From positions 1 to 43,440 of the forward strand of contig CAJGDG010000009.1 in assembly GCA_904502095.1 (NCBI GenBank): a stretch of DNA of 43,440 nucleotides. The letters run 5' to 3'. Shown one piece after another: positions 32,143 through 40,119 of the stretch. The stretch's first letter is position 1. The number at the start of each line of letters is the position of its first letter. This stretch comes from an uncultured Alphaproteobacteria bacterium. GTDB taxonomy: Bacteria; Pseudomonadota; Alphaproteobacteria; Rs-D84. The notes under the pieces are model-generated. The model was not told where the DNA came from and did not search any database. It saw only the letters and a program-made list of their open reading frames with translations. The position numbers were made by a program, and so were the translations under genes.

Positions 32143-32171
32143 ATCTTAGAATCTTTGTCCATAAATTACAA
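32143..32171 (-). promoter_or_regulatory. Promoter of tRNA-Pro(GGG)
   Basis: Reverse strand TTGTAA (32171-32166), 17 bases, TAAGAT (32148-32143). Confidence 0.7.
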
Positions 32172-32196
32172 ATACTTTTTTGGGAAAAGGTGCGTA

Positions 32197-32225
32197 TTGT
32201 TTGAGTTTTGTCGTACCGCTATTAT
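32197..32225 (+). promoter_or_regulatory. Promoter of the metallothionein-like peptide gene
   Basis: TTGTTT (32197-32202), 17 bases, TATTAT (32220-32225), about 45 bases before the ATG. Confidence 0.5.
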
Positions 32226-32270
32226 AAAAAAGTCCGGACATATAACAACCATTAACAAAAAGGAAAAAAA

Positions 32271-32375
32271 ATGTCAAAACAAGAAAACAAACAATGCAAA
32301 TGCAAAAACTGTTCCAAAATGCACGACGACAAAGAAAAAAGATGTGGCTGCAAAGAATCACATTGCGACAAATAA
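32271..32375 (+). CDS. 34-residue Cys/His-rich, metallothionein-like peptide
   Basis: Reads MSKQENKQCKCKNCSKMHDD and then ends KRCGCKESHCDK. Six Cys and two His in 34 residues are arranged CxCxxC ... CxC ... HC, with 10 Lys/Arg and no hydrophobic core. This composition fits a small zinc- or copper-binding peptide of the bacterial metallothionein kind. It has its own promoter, an AAGGA ribosome binding site 7-8 bases before the ATG and a strong terminator directly after the stop, so it is a real single-gene unit despite its size. The metal is not predictable. Confidence 0.75.
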   Translation: MSKQENKQCKCKNCSKMHDDKEKRCGCKESHCDK

Positions 32376-32402
32376 AAAATCCCCCGTTTGGGGGATTTTT
32401 AT
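32376..32402. terminator. Bidirectional terminator between the small peptide and rubrerythrin genes
   Basis: AATCCCCC-GTTT-GGGGGATT hairpin with A-run and T-run flanks. Confidence 0.85.
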
Positions 32403-32403
32403 C

Positions 32404-33027
32404 TTAGTCTTCGATAATAGAATATTCACAAAAGCCTTCATTTGTATCACAGCGAGATGTTGTTCCTTCGCTGATGAAATAGCCCTGTTCGTGCAAGCAT
32501 GCAGGACATACGTTTGGCGCTTCGGTGCCAATGTGCCACATACCACAATTTGTACAACGCCACATAACAATCTTATCTTGTTTGAACAATGAGCCGTCTT
32601 CAATTGCTTCGGCCAATGCACGGAAACGAGATTCGTGATAACGTTCTGCCAAGCCGATATTCTTTAAAATTTCTGCAATTGCAGGGAAACCTTCTTGGGC
32701 AGCGATTTGTGCGAATTTTGGATACATATCTGTATTTTCTTCGTGTTCGCCGTATGCAGCCGCCTGCAAATTTTCCAATGTTGTGCCTATTTTACCCGCA
32801 GGAAATGATGCTGTGATTTCCAGTTCGCCACCTTCCAAGAATTTGAACAACCGAGATGCGTGTTCTTTTTCCTGGTCAGCTGTTTCCAAAAATATTTTGG
32901 AAATCGCCTGGAATCCTTCCTTCTTGGCGGCAGACGCATACATTGTGTAACGGTTGCGAGCCTGAGATTCACCAGCAAACGCAATTAACAGATTTTTTTC
33001 TGTTTGTGTTCCTTTTAATGATACCAT
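32404..33027 (-). CDS. rbr: Rubrerythrin
   Basis: 207 residues. A four-helix di-iron domain (NLLIAFAGESQARNRYTMYASAAKKEG, TADQEKEHA, AAYGEHEE, GLAERYHESRF with the Glu and His iron ligands) is joined to a rubredoxin-like domain with two CxxC knuckles (WRCTNCGMWHIG, VCPACLHEQGYF). Rubrerythrin reduces hydrogen peroxide in anaerobes and microaerophiles. The tail beyond the rubredoxin domain (ISEGTTSRCDTNEGFCEYSIIED) is extra and carries two more Cys. Strong AAAGGAG ribosome binding site and its own promoter. Confidence 0.95.
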   Translation of the reverse strand: MVSLKGTQTEKNLLIAFAGESQARNRYTMYASAAKKEGFQAISKIFLETADQEKEHASRLFKFLEGGELEITASFPAGKIGTTLENLQAAAYGEHEENTDMYPKFAQIAAQEGFPAIAEILKNIGLAERYHESRFRALAEAIEDGSLFKQDKIVMWRCTNCGMWHIGTEAPNVCPACLHEQGYFISEGTTSRCDTNEGFCEYSIIED

Positions 33028-33066
33028 GTTTTGTTTTCTCCTTTATGGTTTTTGTTTCTGATAGAA

Positions 33067-33095
33067 ATCTTAGCAGAGAAAACATCAAAATGCAA
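33067..33095 (-). promoter_or_regulatory. Promoter of the rubrerythrin gene
   Basis: Reverse strand TTGCAT (33095-33090), 17 bases, TAAGAT (33072-33067). No clear PerR or Fur box was recognised around it. Confidence 0.65.
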
Positions 33096-33099
33096 AAAA

Positions 33100-33579
33100 T
33101 TATTTTGTTTTTTGTTTGCACACATGTGCGTGAATTAAATCCATATACTCGTCGTATAATTTAATCCCCATAAATGCACGTGCCTGCTCTATTGTTTCGC
33201 CATAAGACCAATATGTCTGATTGTCTGTGTCGTATCTGGCAACGACATAGTCACCTTTGGAGGATGCCAGAAAATAACCATAACAATTACACCCAACCGA
33301 CGATGCATTATAAAATTCAAACAGATTCTTTTCTTGGTGTGGCAATTTGTCCAACAAAACAAATTGTTTTTTTCTTACCACTTGAATAATATGGGGAAAA
33401 TCGTTTTGAACGCGCCACCGTCCACCAATAAATTCGATATTGTCATAATTACTTCTTATCAACGGAACAGTCGTATCGTCGCTGCGATACGCAACATCGT
33501 TTTTTAACGCATCATCAACAAATTTTGTCATTTTAAATCTATCATTGGGATATACTGCCAATGGATTTGCATATATCAT
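33100..33579 (-). CDS. Hypothetical protein downstream of obgE
   Basis: 159 residues, soluble, rich in aromatic residues, with a short Cys pair (VGCNCYG). Strand-rich blocks such as YFLASSKGDYVVARYDTDNQTYWSYGETIEQARAFMG look like a small alpha/beta domain. No family recognised. It begins 2 bases after the obgE stop, so it is expressed from the obgE transcript. Confidence 0.6.
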   Translation of the reverse strand: MIYANPLAVYPNDRFKMTKFVDDALKNDVAYRSDDTTVPLIRSNYDNIEFIGGRWRVQNDFPHIIQVVRKKQFVLLDKLPHQEKNLFEFYNASSVGCNCYGYFLASSKGDYVVARYDTDNQTYWSYGETIEQARAFMGIKLYDEYMDLIHAHVCKQKTK

Positions 33580-33581
33580 AA

Positions 33582-34586
33582 TTACGCACCCTGTAAGAAC
33601 TTTTTTTCAATTGCGCTGACCAGATCCGTTATGCCCAATCTGCCAGCGGCACTGATTGTGATAATTTCTGGTTTTTTCTTGCGTCCAAAGGACTTTTTGA
33701 AAGCCATCATTTTTTCGGATAATTCGTCCGCATCGATCGCATCAATTTTATTAATAACAACCATTTCTGGTTTGTCTGTCAAATCGCCACCATATGAATC
33801 CATTTCGTGACGAATAGCCTTATATCGCGCAGCCCAATCAGATTCTGTGCCGTCAATAACATGCAAAATCATTTTTGTGCGTTCTGCGTGCCCCAAGAAT
33901 TGGTCGCCAAGACCAACGCCGGTATGTGCACCTTCGATTAATCCAGGCAAATCAACCAATACGAATTCGCGATCATGCGCATACATAACACCCAACTGTG
34001 GATTCAATGTTGTAAATGGATAATTTGCAATCTTTGGACGCGCAGCCGTCACAGCCGATAACAATGTGGATTTACCCGCGTTCGGGAACCCGACCAAACC
34101 AATATCTGCAATTAATTTCAAGCGTAAAACAACGGTTCTTTCTTCGCCCGGCAGACCGTCGTTTGCCTGCTTTGGTGCGCGATTAGTTGGACTTTTGAAA
34201 TGCAAATTTCCCCAGCCGCCATTTCCGCCACGTGCGGCACGATATTCCATACCGTCTTCATTTAAATCCGCGTATTCAATTTCTTCGTTTTCAGACAAAA
34301 TTACTGTACCCGTTGGAACCGGCAAAACCAATGTTTCGCCAGACGCACCTGTGCGCATTTTTCCCATACCGTTTTCGCCGCGCTGGGCCACAAATTTAGT
34401 TTTATAACGATAATCAATTAATGTATTAACATTTGGCACAGCCACAAAAACCACATCACCACCACGGCCGCCATCGCCACCGTTTGGCCCACCAAATTCG
34501 ATATATTTTTCGCGTCTAAAACTGGCGCTGCCGTTGCCGCCATCACCCGCCTTTACGTAAATTTTTGCCTTGTCTAAAAACTTCAT
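33582..34586 (-). CDS. obgE: GTPase ObgE/CgtA
   Basis: 334 residues from the ATG at 34586 (MKFLDKAKIYVKAGDGG, AGAGGC upstream); an in-frame extension to 34607 is unlikely. The N-terminal glycine-rich Obg fold (GGNGSASFRREKYIEFGGP, GGDGGRGGDVVF) is followed by the G domain: GFPNAGKSTLL (G1), DLPGLIEGAHTGVGLG (G3) and NKID (G4). It assists 50S subunit assembly and stress responses. The C-terminal extension of some Obg proteins is absent. rplU and rpmA, usual neighbours, are not here. Confidence 0.95.
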   Translation of the reverse strand: MKFLDKAKIYVKAGDGGNGSASFRREKYIEFGGPNGGDGGRGGDVVFVAVPNVNTLIDYRYKTKFVAQRGENGMGKMRTGASGETLVLPVPTGTVILSENEEIEYADLNEDGMEYRAARGGNGGWGNLHFKSPTNRAPKQANDGLPGEERTVVLRLKLIADIGLVGFPNAGKSTLLSAVTAARPKIANYPFTTLNPQLGVMYAHDREFVLVDLPGLIEGAHTGVGLGDQFLGHAERTKMILHVIDGTESDWAARYKAIRHEMDSYGGDLTDKPEMVVINKIDAIDADELSEKMMAFKKSFGRKKKPEIITISAAGRLGITDLVSAIEKKFLQGA

Positions 34587-34621
34587 TTTTTGCCTCTTGT
34601 CTTTCATTATAACTTAAAAAC

Positions 34622-34650
34622 TTGCAATTTCCAGTCCAAAAGACTATAAT
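34622..34650 (+). promoter_or_regulatory. Promoter of the tmRNA gene
   Basis: TTGCAA (34622-34627), 17 bases, TATAAT (34645-34650); transcript start expected near 34657. Confidence 0.85.
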
Positions 34651-34656
34651 TTGTCT

Positions 34657-34736
34657 GCTGCAAATGCAGAGATGATTCTGAAACCGTTGTGCAATAGTCA
34701 TTTTGGACTGGGGGGCGGTACCCCACAGCTCCACCA
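34657..34736 (+). ncRNA. ssrA: tmRNA acceptor piece (permuted ssrA)
   Basis: Ends CAGCTCC-A-CCA (34726-34736). CAGCTCC pairs fully with GGGGCTG at the start of the downstream piece, allowing one G-U pair. The T-arm is TGGGG-GGCGGTA-CCCCA. The segment before it can pair with the coding piece after the D-loop (the P2 helix). The acceptor half precedes the 5' half in the gene, so this is the two-piece alphaproteobacterial form that is cut in the short linker. The 5' end is set from the promoter and is approximate. Confidence 0.85.
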
Positions 34737-34771
34737 TTGCCTGATATGATTTAGGTGTCATATTTGGTTAT

Positions 34772-34995
34772 GGGGCTGACATAGTTTCGACAGATGATGA
34801 AAGACAAATTGGCTGAATCCGACATGGCGTCGTTAAAAGCCGACTAAAAACTGAATGGCGATAGAATCGCTGCGAACGACAATGTTCGCCTTGCAATGGC
34901 TGCCTAATGATGGCTTGAATACAGTTGGCAATTGTTGACCGTATTCGTTTTAGTTATTGCGGGGTTCGTCGGGTACCTGGCACCAGAAACCCGAC
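34772..34995 (+). ncRNA. ssrA: tmRNA coding piece (permuted ssrA)
   Basis: Starts GGGGCTGACATAGTTTCGAC, the canonical tmRNA 5' end with acceptor strand and D-loop. The tag frame GCG AAC GAC AAT GTT CGC CTT GCA ATG GCT GCC TAA (34872-34907) encodes ANDNVRLAMAA, a hydrophobic degradation tag with the alphaproteobacterial ANDN start. Pseudoknot-like sequences lie on both sides, and GTCGGGT/ACCCGAC (34968-34995) closes the 3' part. With SmpB it frees ribosomes stalled on broken mRNA. The 3' end is approximate. Confidence 0.9.
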
Positions 34996-35037
34996 AAATT
35001 AAAATAAATCTTTATAAAAATATAGGAAGGCAAAAAA

Positions 35038-35262
35038 ATGTTCGGAAAAGTTAAAAAAGTATTCTTTACAGGCGTGTTTGGCATTTTGTATTTATCTTTT
35101 ATTGCACAATTGGTTTATGTATTGGGCTGGGTATCTGGGGCTGAATCAAAATTGTTGGCATTGGCCGCCTTGTCTTTGGAATGGTTGGTATTGATTGCAG
35201 CACGCTATTTATCAAAGCGTTCCAGCAATTCGGCACAGCATAATGGATTCCGCCGCCGTTAA
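35038..35262 (+). CDS. Small two-helix membrane protein
   Basis: 74 residues: two membrane helices at about 8-30 and 38-57, and a basic, Ser/Arg-rich tail (LSKRSSNSAQHNGFRRR). Good ribosome binding site (AGGAAGG) and a terminator directly after, so expression is likely; it may be read from the tmRNA promoter upstream. Family unknown. Confidence 0.7.
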   Translation: MFGKVKKVFFTGVFGILYLSFIAQLVYVLGWVSGAESKLLALAALSLEWLVLIAARYLSKRSSNSAQHNGFRRR

Positions 35263-35287
35263 AAATTGCCCCACCGGGGCATTTTTT
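35263..35287 (+). terminator. Intrinsic terminator after the small membrane protein gene
   Basis: TGCCCC-ACC-GGGGCA hairpin followed by TTTTTT. Confidence 0.85.
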
Positions 35288-35315
35288 AAACGCAAAAATA
35301 AAGAATTTATATATC

Positions 35316-35343
35316 TTGAAATCTAATAAAAAAGTTTTATATT
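35316..35343 (+). promoter_or_regulatory. Promoter of the lon-like gene
   Basis: TTGAAA (35316-35321), 16 bases, TATATT (35338-35343). The ATG follows after 9 bases without a ribosome binding site. Confidence 0.55.
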
Positions 35344-35352
35344 TATCTGGCT

Positions 35353-37116
35353 ATGAAAAAATTTATCTTACCATTTAGAAATTTGGTCGTGTCCCCTGGG
35401 ACGGCAGTACCTGTATTGGTCGACAATCCGCTGTCTGTGAATTGTGTAAAGACTGCTGCGCAAAGCGGTCAGCAGCAACTGATTCTGGCGCCACAACACA
35501 CATGGGGATACCCAACTGGCATTGATGATATATATTCCGTTGGAACGATTGGCGATATTATTCACATCTTTACGATGCCAGATGGGGCAATACATGCACT
35601 TATCAGAACAACCGGGGTTGTGTCTTTGCGCAACACAGAATTAAAAGACGGAATATTTACTGCAGAAACCGAAGCTATTGAAATCGCAAACGATGAAAAT
35701 GATGACAAGGTTTTAATTTTGCGCGATATTATCGCCGATAATATGCAGGGCCTGGCAAACGCGACCAGAAAATTCAAAATGGATAAAATTCGCAACATTG
35801 TTGAAAACTATCCTATGTCTGCATTTGTTGATTCTGTTGTGCAAACACTAGATTTAGACACAGATGTCGCGGTCAAAATTTTATGTGCGCCCAACTGGCA
35901 TGAAAAATTAACTATATTACTGGAAGAAGTCAAATTAATCGCAGAAAGCGCAAAGATAGAAGAATCTATTAACAAACGCATCCATCAACAAATGGAAAAC
36001 GGCCGCAGGGAAGCGATACTGCAAGAAAAAATGCGCGCAATTCAACGCGAAATGGGCGAAGATGATGACGAGGCAGACACTGCGAACCTGCGCAAAAAAA
36101 TTCAAAATTCCGCAATGCCAAATGACGCAAAAGAAAAAGCGATGTCTGAGTGGAAGCGCATGCGTTCTATGTCGCCTATGTCAAACGAAGGGGGGCTGTT
36201 AAAAACATATCTTGATGAATTGTTGGCAATGCCATGGGGCAAATCTGATAAAAAGGAAATTGATTTAGAATATGCTCGTGCTGTTTTGGACACAGAGCAT
36301 TCTGGCATGGATAATGTCAAAGAACGCATTTTGGAACATATTGCTGTTATGAAAAAAACTAATTCTAATCAAGGCAGCATTTTATGCTTGGTTGGGGCGC
36401 CGGGCGTTGGCAAAACATCGCTGGGCAAATCAATCGCGAACGCATTGGGCAGAAAATACCACCGTATTTCATTGGGCGGCATTTCTGATGAAGCGCATTT
36501 CCGCGGGCACCGCAAAACATATATTGGCGCACAAGCCGGTCGCATTATGGACGCATTAAAAAGATGCAAAACTAACAACCCTGTTATTGTACTCGATGAA
36601 ATTGACAAGATGGGGCGCGATTGGCGTGGTGACCCAGAATCTGCACTGTTGGAAATTTTGGATCCAGAACAAAACAAAACTTTCCGCGATCATTACCTGG
36701 AAGTAGATTTTGATTTGTCTAATGTACTGTTTATTGCGACTGCAAACAGTTTGAACATATCAAACGCACTGAAAGACCGTATGGAAATTATTGAAATTCC
36801 AGGTTATTCAATTGATGAAAAAATTCAAATCGCGCGCGAACATTTAATAAAACGCGCCGCGCGTGATACAGGATGGAAACCTGAAAATATTATTATGTCT
36901 GATGATGCAATCAGACATATAATTCAAAACTATACATCCGAACAAGGCGTTCGTCAGGCACAGCGCGAAATAACGGCTGTGCTGCGGCGCGAATTGTTGA
37001 AAAACAACTGTGCGGACATTGAAACAGAATTTACAATCGGTAAAATTGACGATTTGTTATCAACACATAAATCCGCAGGCTTTTCAAAGAAAATTGGTTT
37101 TGGTGTACGCATCTAA
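35353..37116 (+). CDS. Lon-family AAA+ protein lacking the protease domain
   Basis: 587 residues; typical Lon has 770-820. The N-terminal substrate domain (LPFRNLVVSPGTAVPVLV, about 1-200) and helical linker (RREAILQEKMRAIQREMGEDD) are present. So is the AAA+ module: Walker A GAPGVGKTSLGKS (about 347), GGISDEAHFRGHRKTYIGA, Walker B IVLDEIDKMG and lid EQGVRQAQREI. The chain ends ...KKIGFGVRI, where the protease domain should begin (compare NRVGQVTGLAWT in E. coli), so the catalytic Ser-Lys pair is missing. The next gene is unrelated. It is intact and could be an unfoldase or chaperone, or a decayed Lon with a full copy elsewhere. Confidence 0.88.
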   Translation: MKKFILPFRNLVVSPGTAVPVLVDNPLSVNCVKTAAQSGQQQLILAPQHTWGYPTGIDDIYSVGTIGDIIHIFTMPDGAIHALIRTTGVVSLRNTELKDGIFTAETEAIEIANDENDDKVLILRDIIADNMQGLANATRKFKMDKIRNIVENYPMSAFVDSVVQTLDLDTDVAVKILCAPNWHEKLTILLEEVKLIAESAKIEESINKRIHQQMENGRREAILQEKMRAIQREMGEDDDEADTANLRKKIQNSAMPNDAKEKAMSEWKRMRSMSPMSNEGGLLKTYLDELLAMPWGKSDKKEIDLEYARAVLDTEHSGMDNVKERILEHIAVMKKTNSNQGSILCLVGAPGVGKTSLGKSIANALGRKYHRISLGGISDEAHFRGHRKTYIGAQAGRIMDALKRCKTNNPVIVLDEIDKMGRDWRGDPESALLEILDPEQNKTFRDHYLEVDFDLSNVLFIATANSLNISNALKDRMEIIEIPGYSIDEKIQIAREHLIKRAARDTGWKPENIIMSDDAIRHIIQNYTSEQGVRQAQREITAVLRRELLKNNCADIETEFTIGKIDDLLSTHKSAGFSKKIGFGVRI

Positions 37117-37139
37117 TAAACACAAAGGAAAAATAAAAT

Positions 37140-37463
37140 ATGAATATCTTTAAACAAATAAAAAATTATCGCATATTGCGAAAAAACAGATCAGAAATGA
37201 CAAATTTTGATTTTAAATCTTTTCTGAACACACCGATCAAAGATGCTTGTTTGTACAGATTTACATGTAAATTAAGCAACCAAGATATCGATGCAACAAA
37301 AGTATTTTTGCACACAGAACACTTGGATGAAGAGGCACATTACATATATATATCGGAAGCAAACAACAAACAAAATCCACAGGTAATCAATGGCTTTATC
37401 GCAAAGCAAATATACTATATGATGCAGGAACAATTTTTAAGACAAAAAGGTCTTATTAAATGA
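37140..37463 (+). CDS. Hypothetical protein between lon-like gene and tsaB
   Basis: 107 residues, soluble and Lys/Asn-rich, with helical ends and a central strand region (AHYIYISEANNKQNPQVINGFIAKQIYYMMQEQFLRQK). AAAGGAAAAA upstream is its ribosome binding site. The stop overlaps the tsaB ATG by 4 bases, so the two are translated together. No family recognised. Confidence 0.65.
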   Translation: MNIFKQIKNYRILRKNRSEMTNFDFKSFLNTPIKDACLYRFTCKLSNQDIDATKVFLHTEHLDEEAHYIYISEANNKQNPQVINGFIAKQIYYMMQEQFLRQKGLIK

Positions 37464-37993
37464 TTTTAATCATAAATACTGCTGGTAAAGATATCGAGTT
37501 TGTTTTGGACGGCCATTACAAATCTGTTGTAGTGGAAAAACAATCTGTCGCATTGCCAGTTGAGTGTGAAAAATTCATTACAGAATGTGGCGCAAAATGG
37601 TCTGATATAACCTCCATTGGCGTTATTGTGGGACCAGGCAGTTTTACAGGCATTCGTTTGGGAATTGCATATGCCAAAGGTGTTGCAATAGGATTAAATA
37701 TTCCTGTTGTTGGAATCAGTGCATTTGACTTGTATTTATCAGCAACGCCTGATGCGTTCGTTGCGATTGATTCTGGTCGTGGAGATTTTTTTGTTGCGGC
37801 AAATGGATTGGCGCCACAAACAATGTCTATTGACGAAATTGAAACAAAACAAATGGAATGGCCACGCACAGTTGGTCACAGACCATTTGATTTAAAATTG
37901 GCACCAAAAATTGTCGAACAAAAAATTGCAAATGGCAACATTGAATCGCCCATACCAATGTATCTGCGTCCCAGCTATGCGGAACAAAAATAA
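37460..37993 (+). CDS. tsaB: tRNA threonylcarbamoyladenosine biosynthesis protein TsaB
   Basis: 177 residues, an ASKHA-fold partner of TsaD. ILIINTAGKDIEFVL at the start, VGPGSFTGIRLGIAYAKGVAIGL near residue 55, VGISAFDL and the YLRPSYAE tail are diagnostic. TsaB has no full active site; it holds TsaD in the t6A-making complex. It is shorter than E. coli TsaB (231), as in many Alphaproteobacteria. It lies in a run with rimI, the common tsaB-rimI pairing, broken only by a small unknown gene. Confidence 0.92.
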   Translation: MILIINTAGKDIEFVLDGHYKSVVVEKQSVALPVECEKFITECGAKWSDITSIGVIVGPGSFTGIRLGIAYAKGVAIGLNIPVVGISAFDLYLSATPDAFVAIDSGRGDFFVAANGLAPQTMSIDEIETKQMEWPRTVGHRPFDLKLAPKIVEQKIANGNIESPIPMYLRPSYAEQK

Positions 37994-38008
37994 AAAAGAG
38001 AGTTAATT

Positions 38009-38374
38009 ATGACGACAGACTTTTTTGATAAAGATTACACACAACTGAAAAAAATGATAGAACGCACAAATGTTTCTTATACTATGACAGGCAACCCTGA
38101 TTCTAGAACATCAGTAAATTGTTATTATATGGATACAAAAAAAGCTCGTATTGCAACATACAGTTTTGTAGATAAAAAACATATAATACCTATAAAATAT
38201 TTATTAAGAATCACACCTAAGATAGGTGAAAACAAAAATAAAACTTTTGATTTCAAAGACGACATTGCCAAGTCTGTTTTTTTGAATATGCTGGATAAAT
38301 ATAACGAACAAATTAAAAAAACAGGCCAAGGAATTGTCTTTAATAAATATTCTTTTGAATCGCGCACACGATAA
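38009..38374 (+). CDS. Hypothetical protein between tsaB and rimI
   Basis: 121 residues, soluble, strongly charged, with a Lys-rich middle (KKHIIPIKYLLRITPKIGENKNK). GAGAG precedes the ATG by 6 bases. It interrupts the usual tsaB-rimI pair by about 380 bases and ends 2 bases before the rimI ATG. Family not recognised. Codon use looks AT-richer than that of tsaB, which may mean a recent insertion or weak selection. Confidence 0.65.
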   Translation: MTTDFFDKDYTQLKKMIERTNVSYTMTGNPDSRTSVNCYYMDTKKARIATYSFVDKKHIIPIKYLLRITPKIGENKNKTFDFKDDIAKSVFLNMLDKYNEQIKKTGQGIVFNKYSFESRTR

Positions 38375-38376
38375 AA

Positions 38377-38763
38377 ATGTTAAATGAACTGGCGAGTCTT
38401 CATACAAAATGTTTTCCGCACAAACCCTGGAGTGCGGATGACTTTGCTGACTTAAAAAAATCTGGTTGTGAAATTATCGCCAGCCAAAACGGATTTATCG
38501 TTTGGCGCGCAACACTGGACGAAGCAGAATTGATTACCATTGGTGTTGCGCCTGATGCGCGTCGTGGCGGAATTGCTGCTGCAATGTTAGGGATTATGGA
38601 AGGCGAACTTAAAAAAAATGGCATAAAAAAAATATTCTTGGAAGTCGCTGAAAACAACCACCCTGCCCGCAAATTATATGAAGCAAATGGCTATCATAAA
38701 ATCGGCACACGGCCAAAATATTATGACGGCATCGATGCAATAATGATGCAGAAAGATTTATAA
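38377..38763 (+). CDS. rimI: Ribosomal-protein-alanine N-acetyltransferase RimI-like (GNAT)
   Basis: 128 residues, single GNAT domain. ITIGVAPDARRGGIAAAML is the acetyl-CoA binding motif A (RRGGIA), and FLEVAENNHPARKLYEANGYHKIGTRPKYY is the typical RimI end. RimI acetylates the N-terminus of ribosomal protein S18; small RimI-like proteins can have broader targets. Its place behind tsaB is the conserved pairing. Its 3' end overlaps the convergent helicase gene by a few bases. Confidence 0.88.
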   Translation: MLNELASLHTKCFPHKPWSADDFADLKKSGCEIIASQNGFIVWRATLDEAELITIGVAPDARRGGIAAAMLGIMEGELKKNGIKKIFLEVAENNHPARKLYEANGYHKIGTRPKYYDGIDAIMMQKDL

Positions 38764-40029
38764 TTCGTTTACAAAATCCAACACGCGCTTATCAAAAATT
38801 ACATCGCGCGAACGCAGCGGCGATAAAACATGCATATCAGACGCGTTGCGTGTACGCGACAGCGCAACATATGTTTGACCATGCGCAAAGCACCCGCGCG
38901 ACACATCCAATACAACTGCATCCAATGTTTTTCCTTGGGCTTTGTGTATCGTCATAGCATATCCCAAATTCAGCGGAAACTGTTTATACGATCCGACTTC
39001 GTTTTCAATCAATCGATCATTTTCATCACGCGCATATTCTATCTTTTGCCATTTTTCAGGTTTAACTGTGACGACATCGCGCGAATCAGATAACATTTGC
39101 ACAACAATTTCACGTGCAGAAAGCCCACGCACAACACCCATTGAACCGTTATGCCATTTGTCCCCATTTTTAACAAACACAACCAACGCCCCAACCTTTA
39201 GCGTTAATTCCAATGGCGCGGGAACATCGCGATCGGAAAAGTTCCCCGACAGCACACCTTTGTAAACAACAGGCGTTTCATTTATCTGATTTAATCGCGT
39301 TGTGTTTATACGCTCGGCCATGGCACGAAAAGGCGTAATTATAACAGCATTTTTCCGACGCGCTTCATCATCGATACGGCACGCATTAAAAAATTCCAAC
39401 GCCCCAACATCATTATTTCTTAGACGCACCAAATTTTCCAACAGCATTGTATCGCTTTGACGATAAATAAAATCAAAATTAAATTTTATAAAATTCGCGC
39501 GCTTGTAAACATTGCTGTCAAAGAAATACGAATTTGCATGACCGTATTCTGTTTCATAATACGCAGTTGCATCGCGCGTTATCACAGGTGGCAACTGGAA
39601 CAAATCGCCAATTGCGACAACCTGAATTCCGCCAAAAGGTTCGTTATTACGGCGCGCATATCGCGCCAATATATCAATAGCATCCAGTAAATCTGGGGCA
39701 ACCATTGAAATTTCATCGATTATTAAAACATCTGTGGCGGTCAGAATGTTTCTTGGTTTTGCTTTTAACTTTAAAAATTCTGGCAGAATAAAATCACGTG
39801 GCTGAATTTGAAACAGAGAATGTATTGTCTGGCCGCCGACATTCAGTGCCGACACCGCCGTCGGACACGCGCAAACAATGCGCTTTTTAGATGCAGACTT
39901 TAAAAAATTTACAAATGTCGATTTCCCGGTACCTGCGGGCCCTAATATCAGCAAATTAGAACTGGTGCGTTCAATCGCATTAAACGCCGCCATTTGTGTG
40001 TCATTTAAAATAGGGTTTATCGAATTCAT
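38758..40029 (-). CDS. Pif1/RecD-like superfamily 1B helicase
   Basis: 423 residues. Walker A GPAGTGKSTF (about 34), VLIIDEISMV (Walker B), GDLFQLPPV (motif III), an SH3-like beta insert in the second half (LKVGALVVFVKNGDKWHNGSMGVVRGL), then MTIHKAQGKTLD (motif V) and YVALSRTR (motif VI). This is the minimal Pif1-type 5'-3' DNA helicase without a nuclease or zinc domain. Such enzymes unwind forked or G-rich DNA; role here is inferred. It is divergent from the tRNA at 40120 and convergent with rimI. Confidence 0.92.
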   Translation of the reverse strand: MNSINPILNDTQMAAFNAIERTSSNLLILGPAGTGKSTFVNFLKSASKKRIVCACPTAVSALNVGGQTIHSLFQIQPRDFILPEFLKLKAKPRNILTATDVLIIDEISMVAPDLLDAIDILARYARRNNEPFGGIQVVAIGDLFQLPPVITRDATAYYETEYGHANSYFFDSNVYKRANFIKFNFDFIYRQSDTMLLENLVRLRNNDVGALEFFNACRIDDEARRKNAVIITPFRAMAERINTTRLNQINETPVVYKGVLSGNFSDRDVPAPLELTLKVGALVVFVKNGDKWHNGSMGVVRGLSAREIVVQMLSDSRDVVTVKPEKWQKIEYARDENDRLIENEVGSYKQFPLNLGYAMTIHKAQGKTLDAVVLDVSRGCFAHGQTYVALSRTRNASDMHVLSPLRSRDVIFDKRVLDFVNEL

Positions 40030-40081
40030 TGACTATATGATTACATAATGCACACAAAATTGAAAACAAATAATTTTTGTC

Positions 40082-40110
40082 TTGCAAGATAATAAAAGAA
40101 TATATATAAT
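40082..40110 (+). promoter_or_regulatory. Promoter of the CAT-anticodon tRNA
   Basis: TTGCAA (40082-40087), 17 bases, TATAAT (40105-40110). Confidence 0.85.
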
Positions 40111-40119
40111 GACCGCCGT

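Noticed and set aside
34803..34810. Pairing of GACAAATT in the tmRNA coding piece with AATTTGTC at 34648
   Set aside because: The partner lies in the -10 box and would not be transcribed; probably chance.
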